A stretch of DNA of 64,000 bases from assembly GCA_023266355.1 (NCBI GenBank), contig JAHFQM010000008.1, forward strand, positions 1 to 64,000, read 5' to 3'. Source of the stretch: Aquabacterium sp. Its GTDB lineage: Bacteria; Pseudomonadota; Gammaproteobacteria; Burkholderiales; Burkholderiaceae_C. The position numbers were made by a program, and so were the translations under genes. Under the pieces are notes generated by a model, which was given only the letters and a program-made list of their open reading frames with translations, was not told the origin of the DNA and made no database searches. This document shows positions 1 to 7,967 of this stretch, in pieces; position 1 is the first letter of the stretch, and each line of letters begins with the position of its first letter.

Positions 1-738
1 ACCACCGACCGGGCCGGGCGCTTCGAGGCGGCGCGCGGCGGCACCATCTTCCTCGACGAGGTGGGCGAGCTGCCGCTGAGCATCCAGGCCAAGCTGCTGC
101 GCACCCTGCAGAACGGCGAGGTGCAGCGCCTGGGCGCCGACAAGCCCGTGAAGGTGGACGTGCGCGTGGTGGCCGCCACCAACCGGGTCTTGAAGGACGC
201 GGTGAGCCAGGGCGTTTTCCGCGCCGACCTGTACCACCGGCTGTCGGTCTACCCCATCCACGTGCCGCCCCTGCGCGAGCGCGGTGACGACGTGCTGCTC
301 CTGGCGGGGCACTTCCTGGAGGTCAACCGGGCGCGACTGGGTTTGCGCAGCCTGCGGCTGGATGCGGCGGCGGAGTCGGCCTTGCTGCGCTATGGCTGGC
401 CCGGCAACGTGCGCGAGCTGGAGCACGTGATGGGGCGGGCGGCGCTCAAGCTGCTGAGCCGGGGTGTGAACCGGCGCGACATCGTGACCTTGACGCAGGA
501 TGTGCTGGACCTGACCGAGGGGCCGGTGGACGCCCTGGGGCCTGTCTCGGTGCAGCCCGCCGGCGAGGGCGCCGCCCCCATCGGCGTGAGCTTGCGCGAC
601 CAGGTGGTGCAGCTGGAGCGGCGGCTGGTGCAGCAGGCTTTGCAGGCATCCCAGGGCCGCTGGGCCGACGCGGCGCGGCGGCTCGGCATCGATGCGAGCA
701 ACCTGCACAAGCTGGCGAAGCGGCTGGGGGTGAAGTGA
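1..738 (+). CDS. norR: NorR, NO-responsive sigma-54 activator (3' part)
   Basis: C-terminal 245 residues of a sigma-54-dependent activator; the gene begins before the window. The visible part starts just after where the GAFTGA loop should lie and shows Walker B ([14 protein letters not shown]), sensor I (VVAATNR), the R-finger region (FRADLYHRL) and sensor II ([11 protein letters not shown]). It ends in a Fis-type helix-turn-helix with [12 protein letters not shown], very like the end of E. coli NorR. The NO-sensing GAF domain is out of view, so the NorR call rests on this tail and on the neighbours nsrR and hmp. NorR is known to sense NO at a non-haem iron and to drive sigma-54 promoters of NO-detoxifying genes. 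It converges on nsrR. Confidence 0.8.
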   Translation, partial: TTDRAGRFEAARGGTIFLDEVGELPLSIQAKLLRTLQNGEVQRLGADKPVKVDVRVVAATNRVLKDAVSQGVFRADLYHRLSVYPIHVPPLRERGDDVLLLAGHFLEVNRARLGLRSLRLDAAAESALLRYGWPGNVRELEHVMGRAALKLLSRGVNRRDIVTLTQDVLDLTEGPVDALGPVSVQPAGEGAAPIGVSLRDQVVQLERRLVQQALQASQGRWADAARRLGIDASNLHKLAKRLGVK

Positions 739-784
739 GAGATGGCGCATGCATGCGTTGCGCAGTGAACAGCCCGGATGTGGT

Positions 785-1213
785 CTAGCGCGCGAAGTGC
801 AATGTTTGCCACTGAGCAGGCCCGAGCAGTTCTTCAAGGGTGACGGCATCAAGTGAGGCGAAGAAGGCATTCAACGCATTCCTGAACACCCCTGTGAGTC
901 GACAGTTTTGGGTCAACAGGCACTTGCTCTGCGCACCAAAACACTCGACCAGAACGGGCTCGCCCTCCATCTTGCGCACGACATCGCCGATGGAGATCTC
1001 CGAGGGCTGGCTTGCCAGCCGCAGGCCGCCCCCCTTGCCTCGTATGCCTTCGACAAAGCCGTGTCGGATCAGCCCGTTGACCACCTTCATCAAATGGGTG
1101 CGTGAGATGTCAAATCGCACGGCGATTTCCTGCACTGTGGGCAAGCGATCGGTGTTGGTTGCCAGGTAGATCAGCACCCGCAGGGCGTAGTCCGTGTGCT
1201 GGGTGATGTGCAT
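785..1213 (-). CDS. nsrR: NsrR, Rrf2-family nitric oxide-sensing repressor
   Basis: 142-residue Rrf2-family protein beginning MHITQHTDYALRVLIYLA, the usual NsrR opening. A winged helix covers about residues 1-75. Three cysteines at 91, 98 and 104 form the expected Fe-S ligand cluster, close to E. coli NsrR spacing. NsrR carries an NO-sensitive Fe-S cluster and represses NO-stress genes. It is divergent from hmp, and a good NsrR operator lies in the shared intergenic space, so it probably represses hmp and perhaps itself. No strong Shine-Dalgarno sequence precedes the ATG; the start is chosen from the family N-terminus. Confidence 0.9.
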   Translation of the reverse strand: MHITQHTDYALRVLIYLATNTDRLPTVQEIAVRFDISRTHLMKVVNGLIRHGFVEGIRGKGGGLRLASQPSEISIGDVVRKMEGEPVLVECFGAQSKCLLTQNCRLTGVFRNALNAFFASLDAVTLEELLGPAQWQTLHFAR

Positions 1214-1300
1214 GGCATGTGGATGTGTGTGGGCAATGGGGGCTTGACAGAGCCCTCACATTATCAAAGCCTTAAACATGACTTTATTTTGCATCTTTTA

Positions 1301-1323
1301 AAGATGTATGCAAAATGAATCTT
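1301..1323. promoter_or_regulatory. NsrR operator in the nsrR-hmp intergenic region
   Basis: A 23-bp imperfect palindrome: AAGATGTATGC, one A, then AAATGAATCTT. It fits the known NsrR pattern of two 11-bp half sites (AAGATGYATTT type) around one base. It lies 59 bp upstream of the hmp start. A second dyad, CATCTTT-T-AAAGATG (1292-1306), overlaps its left side, so AAGATG half sites occur in three copies here. Confidence 0.8.
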
Positions 1324-1381
1324 AATGCTTCTCCATCCACGAGGAGCGTCATGTTTCGATTCACCCAAAGGACTTGCAATC

Positions 1382-2578
1382 ATGTTGTCAACAACCGCTC
1401 GCCCCTTCATCGAGGCCACCGTTCCTGTGCTGCTGGCCAACGGCGAAGCCATCACCCGCCATTTCTATCAACGCATGTTTCACGATCACCCGGAACTGCT
1501 GAACCTTTTCAACCTGGGCAACCAGGCGAGTGGGGGCCAGGCTCAGGCGCTGGCTGGGGCGGTGTATGCCTTTGCGGTGCACATGGACAAGCCGACCCAG
1601 ATCGGGCCAGTGCTGGATCGCATCGCGCACAAGCACGTCAGCCTGGGCATCACGCCTGCGCAGTACACCATCGTCGGGCGGCATCTGTTGGCATCCATCG
1701 GCGAGGTGCTGGGAGAGGCGATCACGCAGGACATCGCGGCTGCCTGGGACGAGGTCTACTGGTTGATGGCGTCAGAGTTGATCGCTCGTGAAGCGCGCTT
1801 GTATCAGGAGCGAAACTGGCAGGTGGGCGCTGACTGGCCTGAGGTGGTCGTGCTTGCCAAAGAGCACGCAAGCGAGGACACGGTGGCGCTGACCTTGGGT
1901 GGCGTCGATGGTGTCGCCCTGCCGTCGTTCTTGCCCGGGCAGTACCTGAGTGTTGCCGTGCCGCTGCCGGATCGCGCGCTGACGCAAGTGCGTCAATACA
2001 GCTATTCCAATGCGCCAGGTGAGGGCGTCTGGCGCATCACGGTCAAGCGGGTGGAGGCCGGTTCGGGGGGGCCGGAGGGGATGGTGTCCAGTCGCATCCA
2101 TTCGGACCTGCAGGTCGGAGACCGGCTGAGCGTGGGGCCGGCGGCCGGTGATTTCCACCTGCGCGAGGGCATGCGACATGTGGTGATGATCAGCGCGGGC
2201 GTGGGCATCACGCCGATGGTGTCCATGCTCCAGCACATCGCGCGGATGCAGCCTCAGCGTGCCGTGACCTTCGCCTATGCCACAAGCGATGCGGCGCATT
2301 TCCCGCATCGACAGGAGATCGAGGAAGGTGTGCGACGCTTGCCGCACGCCAGTTGCCACGTCTGGTTTGAAAAGCCGGACCCGACCATGCCTTCTGCACA
2401 TCCTGGGCGAATGAACCTGGATGAACTGGGCGACCTGCCCCACGACGCCGACTTCTATTTGTGTGGACCGCTGCCATTCATGCAGCAACAACGGCGCTCG
2501 TTGATCGCGCATGGTGTTGACAGGTCGCGCATCCACTGCGAGGTCTTTGGTCCTGACCTGTTGGGGGAGTTGCAGTGA
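1382..2578 (+). CDS. hmp: Flavohaemoglobin / nitric oxide dioxygenase
   Basis: 398-residue flavohaemoprotein that oxidises NO to nitrate using O2, NAD(P)H, haem and FAD. The globin domain (about 1-140) opens MLSTTARPFIEATVPVLLAN and carries the proximal-His region (HKHVSLGI). The FAD domain (about 150-255) has RQYSYSNAP. The NAD domain has SAGVGITPMVSML and ends with YLCGPLPFMQ...EVFGPDLL. Length matches the family (about 395-400). The in-frame upstream extension from 1325 is rejected because residue 1 of the family falls at 1382. An NsrR operator upstream suggests induction by NO. Confidence 0.95.
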   Translation: MLSTTARPFIEATVPVLLANGEAITRHFYQRMFHDHPELLNLFNLGNQASGGQAQALAGAVYAFAVHMDKPTQIGPVLDRIAHKHVSLGITPAQYTIVGRHLLASIGEVLGEAITQDIAAAWDEVYWLMASELIAREARLYQERNWQVGADWPEVVVLAKEHASEDTVALTLGGVDGVALPSFLPGQYLSVAVPLPDRALTQVRQYSYSNAPGEGVWRITVKRVEAGSGGPEGMVSSRIHSDLQVGDRLSVGPAAGDFHLREGMRHVVMISAGVGITPMVSMLQHIARMQPQRAVTFAYATSDAAHFPHRQEIEEGVRRLPHASCHVWFEKPDPTMPSAHPGRMNLDELGDLPHDADFYLCGPLPFMQQQRRSLIAHGVDRSRIHCEVFGPDLLGELQ

Positions 2579-2608
2579 GCCATGGCGCTGGCCATCACGA
2601 CGCTTCAC

Positions 2609-2622
2609 TTGACGGTCGTCAA
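2609..2622. promoter_or_regulatory. FNR/DNR-type box upstream of nrdD
   Basis: TTGACGGTCGTCAA, a perfect dyad with the TTGA-N6-TCAA arms of the FNR family (consensus TTGATNNNNATCAA). It is 78 bp upstream of the nrdD start, consistent with anaerobic activation of class III ribonucleotide reductase. Confidence 0.75.
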
Positions 2623-2654
2623 AACCCTCCCTACAGCATGTCGAAACACTGCCC

Positions 2655-2700
2655 CTGGTGTCTGGCACTCATGTCAGACACCAGATGTGTGGAGACACCA
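2655..2700 (+). promoter_or_regulatory. nrdD leader hairpin with an alternative SD-sequestering pairing
   Basis: CTGGTGTCTG (2655-2664) and CAGACACCAG (2675-2684) form a perfect 10-bp stem with a 10-nt loop. The same left arm, TGGTGTCT (2656-2663), is also fully complementary to AGACACCA at 2693-2700, which covers part of the GGAG ribosome-binding site and the A of the nrdD start codon. The two pairings are mutually exclusive. A regulatory role is inference; the base pairing is seen directly. Confidence 0.5.
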
Positions 2701-4757
2701 TGCCGACCCGCGCCAGCCAGCCCGCCGAGAAAAACGCCAAGGCCCCCCATGCCACGCCCGTGGCCGTCTTCAAACGCAACGGGGGCACGGCCGGCTTCCA
2801 GCCGGAGCGCATCGCGCGGGCCGTGGCGGCGGCGGGCGATGCCACCCAGGCCTTTGGCCTCGATGAAGCCTGGCGCCTGACGGATGCCGTCATCCAGCGC
2901 CTGAGTGCGCGCGTGCCCACCGTCGAGCACATCCAGGACGTGGTCGAGCAGGTGTTGCTCGACGCGGGGCACACGCAGGCCGCACGCGCCTACATCGTCT
3001 ACCGCGAGCAGCACCGTGCCTTGCGCGAAGACCGCCGCACCGCGGTCGATGTCGAGCGCTCGGTCAACGAGTACCTGCACCGGCAGGACTGGCGCATCCA
3101 CGCCAACGCCAACCAGGGCTACTCGCTGGGTGGGCTCATCCTCAACGTGTCGGGCAAGGTGATCGCCAACTACTGGCTCAGCCACGTCTACCCGCCGCAG
3201 GTCGGCCAGGCCCACCGCGATGCCGACTTCCACATCCACGACCTCGACATGCTCTCGGGCTACTGCGCGGGCTGGTCGCTGCGCACGCTGCTGCACGAGG
3301 GCCTCAATGGCGTGCCGGGCAAGGTGGAGGCGGGGCCGCCCAAGCACCTGTCGTCGGCCGTGGGCCAGATCGTCAATTTCCTGGGCACGCTGCAGAACGA
3401 GTGGGCGGGGGCGCAGGCCTTCAGCTCCTTCGACACCTATCTGGCTCCCTACATCCGCAAGGACGGCCTGAGTTACGAGCAGGTGCGCCAGTGCCTGCAA
3501 GAGCTGATCTACAACCTCAACGTGCCATCGCGCTGGGGCACGCAGACGCCGTTCACCAACCTGACCTTCGACTGGGTCTGCCCCGAAGACCTGCGCGAGC
3601 AGGTGCCCGTCATCGGTGGCGTGGAGATGCCCTTCGCCTATGGCGACCTGCAAGCCGAGATGGACATGATCAACCGCGCCTACATCGACGTGATGATGGC
3701 GGGCGATGCGCGCGGCCGCGCCTTCACCTTCCCGATCCCGACCTACAACATCACGAAGGACTTCGACTGGGACCACCCCAACACCGAGGCCCTGTTCGAG
3801 ATGACGGCCAAGTACGGCCTGCCTTACTTCCAGAACTTCGTGAACTCGGAGCTGCAGCCGCACATGATCCGCTCGATGTGCTGCCGCCTGCAGCTCGATT
3901 TGCGCGAGTTGCTCAAGCGAGGCAATGGGCTGTTCGGCTCGGCCGAGCAGACGGGCTCGCTGGGCGTGGTGACGCTGAACTGCGCGCGGCTGGGCTTCCT
4001 GCACACGGGCGACGAGGCCGGCCTGCTGGCCCGCACCGACCACCTGCTGCAGCTCGCCAGCCAGAGCCTGGAGATCAAGCGCAAGGTGATCCAGGGGCAC
4101 ATGGACGCGGGCCTGTTCCCGTACACCAAGCGCTACCTGGGCACGCTGCGCAACCACTTCTCGACCGTGGGCGTGAACGGCATCAACGAGATGGTCCGCA
4201 ATTTCACGCAGGATTTGGAAGACATCACCACGCCCTGGGGCGAGGCCTTCGCGCTGCGCTACCTCGACCACATCCGCGCGCGCATCACGGCCATGCAGGA
4301 GGCCACCGGCCACCTCTACAACCTCGAAGCCACGCCGGCCGAGGGCACGACCTACCGCTTCGCCAAGGAAGACAGGCTGCGCTTCCCCGGCATCTTGCAG
4401 GCGGGCACGGTGGAAGAGCCTTACTACACGAACTCGTCGCAGCTGCCGGTGGGCTTTTGCGATGACCCCTTCGAGGCCCTGGCGCGGCAGGAGGCCTTGC
4501 AGCGCAAGTACACGGGCGGCACGGTGCTGCACCTTTATCTGGGTGAGCGCGTGTCGTCGGCGCAGGCCTGCAAGAACCTGGTGCGGCGTGCGCTGTCACG
4601 CTTCCGCTTGCCTTACATCACCATCACGCCGACGTTCTCGATCTGCCCGACGCACGGCTACCTGGCCGGCGAGCACGCCTTCTGCCCGCGTTGCGACGAG
4701 GAGGCCTTGGCGCGGCGCCAGGCTTCGGGCAACGAGGCTTTGCCCCACCCTGTTTGA
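2700..4757 (+). CDS. nrdD: Class III ribonucleotide reductase, catalytic protein without glycyl-radical tail
   Basis: 685-residue anaerobic ribonucleoside-triphosphate reductase core. An ATP-cone (VAVFKRNGGTAGFQPERIARAV) lies near residues 20-110. The catalytic barrel includes a CCRL motif (SMCCRLQLD, about residue 392), expected to hold the active-site thiyl cysteine. A zinc-type site near the end has C649xxH652 and C662xxC665. Normally the glycyl-radical motif (RVxGY) follows the zinc site in the same chain; here TGA at 4755-4757 ends the protein first and the motif is in the next gene. The ATG at 2700 has GGAG at 2691-2694; an earlier in-frame GTG (2658) lies inside the leader hairpin and is less likely. 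Confidence 0.9.
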   Translation: MPTRASQPAEKNAKAPHATPVAVFKRNGGTAGFQPERIARAVAAAGDATQAFGLDEAWRLTDAVIQRLSARVPTVEHIQDVVEQVLLDAGHTQAARAYIVYREQHRALREDRRTAVDVERSVNEYLHRQDWRIHANANQGYSLGGLILNVSGKVIANYWLSHVYPPQVGQAHRDADFHIHDLDMLSGYCAGWSLRTLLHEGLNGVPGKVEAGPPKHLSSAVGQIVNFLGTLQNEWAGAQAFSSFDTYLAPYIRKDGLSYEQVRQCLQELIYNLNVPSRWGTQTPFTNLTFDWVCPEDLREQVPVIGGVEMPFAYGDLQAEMDMINRAYIDVMMAGDARGRAFTFPIPTYNITKDFDWDHPNTEALFEMTAKYGLPYFQNFVNSELQPHMIRSMCCRLQLDLRELLKRGNGLFGSAEQTGSLGVVTLNCARLGFLHTGDEAGLLARTDHLLQLASQSLEIKRKVIQGHMDAGLFPYTKRYLGTLRNHFSTVGVNGINEMVRNFTQDLEDITTPWGEAFALRYLDHIRARITAMQEATGHLYNLEATPAEGTTYRFAKEDRLRFPGILQAGTVEEPYYTNSSQLPVGFCDDPFEALARQEALQRKYTGGTVLHLYLGERVSSAQACKNLVRRALSRFRLPYITITPTFSICPTHGYLAGEHAFCPRCDEEALARRQASGNEALPHPV

Positions 4758-4781
4758 TCCACCCCGCCCGAAGGAGGCTCC

Positions 4782-4976
4782 ATGACCTGCACCGCACGCA
4801 CACCCGATGCACCCCACCCCTTGCTGGCCGAACACGAACGTCAGCGCTGCGAGGTCTGGACCCGGGTGATGGGCTATCACCGACCCGTGGCCTCGTTCAA
4901 CGTGGGCAAGAAGGGGGAGTTCCATGAACGACAGTATTTCGCCGAGCCCGATCGCGTTCAGGCCTGCGCAGGCTGA
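4782..4976 (+). CDS. Separate glycyl-radical subunit of class III ribonucleotide reductase
   Basis: 64-residue protein with CEVWTRVMGYHRPVASFN at residues 23-40, which is the C-terminal glycyl-radical segment of class III NrdD; Gly31 is the expected radical residue. It lies in the same frame as nrdD, 24 nt after its stop, with its own strong ribosome-binding site (AAGGAGG, 4771-4777). It therefore appears to be translated separately and to complete the enzyme in trans, as the spare-part protein YfiD does for pyruvate formate-lyase. Its 3' end overlaps nrdG by 53 nt. The assignment to NrdD is confident; assembly in trans is inference. Confidence 0.8.
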   Translation: MTCTARTPDAPHPLLAEHERQRCEVWTRVMGYHRPVASFNVGKKGEFHERQYFAEPDRVQACAG

Positions 4977-5682
4977 GCCCCGCCTGATCCAGCCCCTGGA
5001 CGTTGGCGGCTTCACGCCCTTGAGCACCACCGACTGGCCGGGCCAGTTGGCCGCGGTGGTGTTCGTGCAGGGCTGCCCCTGGCGTTGCCACTATTGCCAC
5101 AACCCCTCGCTGCAACCGCGTCAGACGGAGTGTGGCCGAGACACCCAGGCCTGGGGCCAGGTGCTGGGCACCTTGCAACAACGGCAGGGCCTGCTCGATG
5201 GCGTGGTGTTCAGCGGCGGCGAGCCCACGCTGGACGCGGCTCTGGCGCCGGCCATGCGCGAGGTGCGCGCGCTGGGCTTCCAGGTGGGCCTGCACACCGC
5301 AGGCCTGTACCCGCAGCGGCTGGCGAGTGTCCTGCCCCTGGTCGACTGGGTGGCGCTGGACATCAAGACCGAGTTCGAAGACTACAAGGCCATCACCTCG
5401 GTGCCGCGCAGTGGCGAGCCGGTGCGCGAGAGCCTGGCCCTGGTGCTGGCCAGCGGCAAGGCGCACGAGTTGCGCACGACCTGGCACCCCGACCTGATTG
5501 CCGAGGCCACGTTGATGCGCATGGCGCGCATGCTCAAAGCCGCAGGTGCGCGGCACTGGGTGCTGCAGGGCTACCGGGCCACGCCCGTCACCGAAGCCAC
5601 GCTGGGTTCGGGCGAGCGCACCCCGCCCGATGAGCTGGTGGCGAAGCTGCGCCACATCGGGCCGGCGCTCAGCGTCCGGTGA
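4924..5682 (+). CDS. nrdG: Anaerobic ribonucleotide reductase activating protein (radical SAM)
   Basis: 252-residue radical-SAM activase that uses S-adenosylmethionine and a [4Fe-4S] cluster to generate the glycyl radical on NrdD. The cluster motif is CPWRCHYCHNPSL (CxxxCxxC, about residues 42-49), followed by VVFSGGEPTLD (SAM-binding GGE motif). The N-terminus (GGFTPLSTTDWPGQLAAVVF) is typical. The start at 4924 has GGGGGAG just upstream and lies inside the small glycyl-radical gene, suggesting translational coupling. It converges on the carbonic anhydrase gene with a 14-bp gap. Confidence 0.92.
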   Translation: MNDSISPSPIAFRPAQAEPRLIQPLDVGGFTPLSTTDWPGQLAAVVFVQGCPWRCHYCHNPSLQPRQTECGRDTQAWGQVLGTLQQRQGLLDGVVFSGGEPTLDAALAPAMREVRALGFQVGLHTAGLYPQRLASVLPLVDWVALDIKTEFEDYKAITSVPRSGEPVRESLALVLASGKAHELRTTWHPDLIAEATLMRMARMLKAAGARHWVLQGYRATPVTEATLGSGERTPPDELVAKLRHIGPALSVR

Positions 5683-5696
5683 GCCGAGCCGGGTGA

Positions 5697-6404
5697 TCAG
5701 CGACCGCCCCAACGGGCATCGATCTCGTTGAAGATGGATTGCTCGTCGGGCGGGGCGTCCTGAGGCGCATCCTGGTAAGGCCCGGTGCCGCTGTGCTCCG
5801 ATTGCGATGCGGGCAGGAACTGGCCGGTCTGCACATCGAAGACGTGCACCTCGCCGTCTTCGATCACGTAGTGCCAGCCGTGCAGCGTCACCTCGCGCTT
5901 TTCCACCCGCTCGCGCACCATGGGGTAGTCCATCAGGCGCTCGAGTTGCAGCACCACGGCGCGTTGCTCGGTGCGGCGCAGGGCCTCGGGTGTCACTTGA
6001 ACGGGCAGGGCGGCCTCACGGGCCATGTCCAGCCAGGCCCGCAGGTTCTTGGCCTGCTCCGGCACCTCTTCGTACAAGGCCTTCATGGCACCGCAATGCG
6101 AGTGCCCGCAGACCACGATGCGCGAGACCTTGAGGTTGAGCATCGCGAACTCGATGGCCGCCGCCGTGCCGTGCAGGCCATGCAGGCCGTCGTAGGGCGG
6201 GATCAGCGCCCCCACGTTGCGCACGATGAAGAGCTCGCCGGGGCCCGCGCCGGTCAGCAGGTAGGGCACCAGGCGCGAGTCCGAGCAGCCGATGAACAGC
6301 GTGGTCGGGTGCTGCCCGTCCGTCACCAGGCTCTGGAAGCGCGACTGGTGCTGCGGGAAGAAGTCGGTGTGAAAGTGCCTCAGGCGCTGCAGCAGTTCGT
6401 CCAT
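5697..6404 (-). CDS. can: Beta-class carbonic anhydrase
   Basis: 235-residue beta-carbonic anhydrase, interconverting CO2 and bicarbonate. Zinc ligands and the catalytic dyad are visible: C40-S-D42-S-R44 and H101-S-H-C104. The start at 6404 has GGAG eight bases upstream and fits the family N-terminus (MDELLQRLRHFH). It begins only 16 bp after the parvulin gene on the same strand, so it is probably the last gene of the nar operon, an unusual position for a housekeeping bicarbonate supplier. The 59-residue upstream extension in the same frame is low-quality sequence inside the parvulin gene and is rejected. Confidence 0.9.
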   Translation of the reverse strand: MDELLQRLRHFHTDFFPQHQSRFQSLVTDGQHPTTLFIGCSDSRLVPYLLTGAGPGELFIVRNVGALIPPYDGLHGLHGTAAAIEFAMLNLKVSRIVVCGHSHCGAMKALYEEVPEQAKNLRAWLDMAREAALPVQVTPEALRRTEQRAVVLQLERLMDYPMVRERVEKREVTLHGWHYVIEDGEVHVFDVQTGQFLPASQSEHSGTGPYQDAPQDAPPDEQSIFNEIDARWGGR

Positions 6405-6420
6405 GGGCCGTGCTCCGACG

Positions 6421-7230
6421 TCACTGCAGCAGCGGCGAGGCGGCGGCGTCCAGGTCGGCGCCTTCCACCCCGTGGCGCGCGGCCAGCACGGCACAGGTCT
6501 GCTTGAGGGCGGTGGCGAAGGCCTGTTGCCGCAGCGATTGCGCCACGGCCTCTTGCACCTGCTCGAAGGCGGGGTGCACACCGGCCTCGCGCGCCTGCAC
6601 CTCGACCACGTGCAGGCCGAAGCGGCTGTGCACCAACCGAGGCAGCACGCCGATGTGGGCCTGGGCTTCGTCCTGACCGAAGAGCTCGCGCGCGAACTCG
6701 GGGGCGCAGTCGGTGGCGTTCAGCCAGCCCAGATCGCCACCCTGTTCGGCCGAGGGGCAGTTGGACGTGGTGCGGGCGGCCTCCGCGAAGGCCTCGGGGT
6801 CCGCACGCACCGCCACCAGCAGCTGCTCGGCGCGCTGGCGCAGGGCTTGCACGTCCACGCCAGGGGTGACGGCGAACAGGATGTGGCGGGCCAGCACGCG
6901 CTCGCCTTGGGCGTAGCGGGCCGGGTGGGCGGCATGGAAGCGCCGGCAGGCGGCCTCGTCCGGGTCGGGCACCTGGATGGCCTGCTCCAGCCAGCGGTCG
7001 ATGGCGTCGGCCGCGGCTTCGCTGATGACGCCGTCGCTGGGCGGCGGGTCGTTCTCGGGCAGCAGGCCGTCGTCGATGGCGGCCAGGCGCAGCAGGGCCA
7101 GGCTGGCCAGCTGGCGCCGCTCGGCTTCGGTCAGCTGATCGGGTTGCGGGTGCAGCACGTCGTCGCCCACGCGCAGGGCGCGGGCGGCTTCGGCGGCGTC
7201 GGAGGAGGTGCTCAGGGGGGCGGTGTGCAT
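6421..7230 (-). CDS. Parvulin-type peptidyl-prolyl isomerase of the nar operon
   Basis: 269-residue protein with a parvulin rotamase domain at about residues 112-215 (ARHILFAV, GGDLGWLNATDCAPEFARELF, SRFGLHVVEV). The N-terminal half is helical and looks like a SurA/NifM-type chaperone arm. No signal peptide is visible, so it is probably cytoplasmic. It follows narI by 34 bp on the same strand. From context it may help fold or assemble the nitrate reductase, as NifM assists nitrogenase Fe protein; this role is inferred. The ATG at 7230 has GGGAGA upstream and is preferred over an upstream extension. Confidence 0.82.
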   Translation of the reverse strand: MHTAPLSTSSDAAEAARALRVGDDVLHPQPDQLTEAERRQLASLALLRLAAIDDGLLPENDPPPSDGVISEAAADAIDRWLEQAIQVPDPDEAACRRFHAAHPARYAQGERVLARHILFAVTPGVDVQALRQRAEQLLVAVRADPEAFAEAARTTSNCPSAEQGGDLGWLNATDCAPEFARELFGQDEAQAHIGVLPRLVHSRFGLHVVEVQAREAGVHPAFEQVQEAVAQSLRQQAFATALKQTCAVLAARHGVEGADLDAAASPLLQ

Positions 7231-7264
7231 GGGGGTCTCCCGGGGTGAGGTCCGTGGGGTCTGT

Positions 7265-7966
7265 TCAGCGCGGCAGGCCGGTGCGGCGGCTGCGCACCAC
7301 CTGCCAGGGGCGTGCCACATAGCCCACCGAGGCGAAGCCGCTCCACACATGCACCAGGCGGGTGAAGGGGAAGATGACGAACAGCGTCATGCCGGCCACC
7401 ATGTGCACCTTGAAGACCAGCGACACGTCGGCGATCAGGCCGGCGGCGTCACCGCGGAAGGTGACGATGTGCTGCGCCCAGGCCATCAGCTTGAGCATGG
7501 TTTCGCCGTCGCGGTGCGTCAGCGACAGGGGCACCGTGGACAGACCGAGCAGCAGCGTGCCCAGGATCCAGAACAGCACGAGGAAGTCGCGTGGCTTGCT
7601 GGTGGCGCGCACGCGCTCGTTGCCCAGGCGGCGGGCGATCAGCAGCAGCAGCCCGACCAGGCCCACGCTGCCCAGGATGCCGCCTGCGACCACGGCCAGC
7701 ATCTGCTTTTGCGCGGCGGTTATGCCCAGCGCGTGCACGAGTTCGGCCGGCGTCAGCATGCCGAAGAAGTGCCCGAAGAACAGGCCGATGATGCCCAGGT
7801 GGAAGAGGTTGGAGCCCGCGCGCAGCAGGCCGGTGGACAGCATCTGGCTCGACTCGCTGCGCCAGGTGTACTGGTCGCGGTCGAAGCGCACCAAGCTGCC
7901 CAGCAGGAAGACGACCATGGCGATGTAGGGGTAGATGCCGAAGAAGAACTGGTGGGTGAGGCTCAT
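7265..7966 (-). CDS. narI: Respiratory nitrate reductase gamma subunit (cytochrome b)
   Basis: 233-residue membrane subunit carrying two b haems that takes electrons from quinol and passes them to NarH. Five membrane helices are expected and visible. Candidate haem-ligand histidines lie in NLFHLGIIGLFFGHFFG and in KVHMVAGMTLF...RLVHVWSG, matching the two-pair pattern of E. coli NarI. It starts one base after the narJ stop, indicating translational coupling. The start (MSLTHQFFFGIYPYIA) matches the family. Confidence 0.95.
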   Translation of the reverse strand: MSLTHQFFFGIYPYIAMVVFLLGSLVRFDRDQYTWRSESSQMLSTGLLRAGSNLFHLGIIGLFFGHFFGMLTPAELVHALGITAAQKQMLAVVAGGILGSVGLVGLLLLIARRLGNERVRATSKPRDFLVLFWILGTLLLGLSTVPLSLTHRDGETMLKLMAWAQHIVTFRGDAAGLIADVSLVFKVHMVAGMTLFVIFPFTRLVHVWSGFASVGYVARPWQVVRSRRTGLPR

Positions 7967-7967
7967 C

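Noticed and set aside
1325..1381. N-terminal extension of the flavohaemoglobin
   Set aside because: The extra 19 residues are not family-like and would overlap the control region; the globin start is at 1382.
4755..4781. Selenocysteine or stop read-through joining nrdD to the glycyl-radical gene, or a sequencing error
   Set aside because: The frames do match across the UGA, but the downstream gene has its own near-perfect SD and ATG, and the linker between them is not NrdD-like. Separate translation is simpler.
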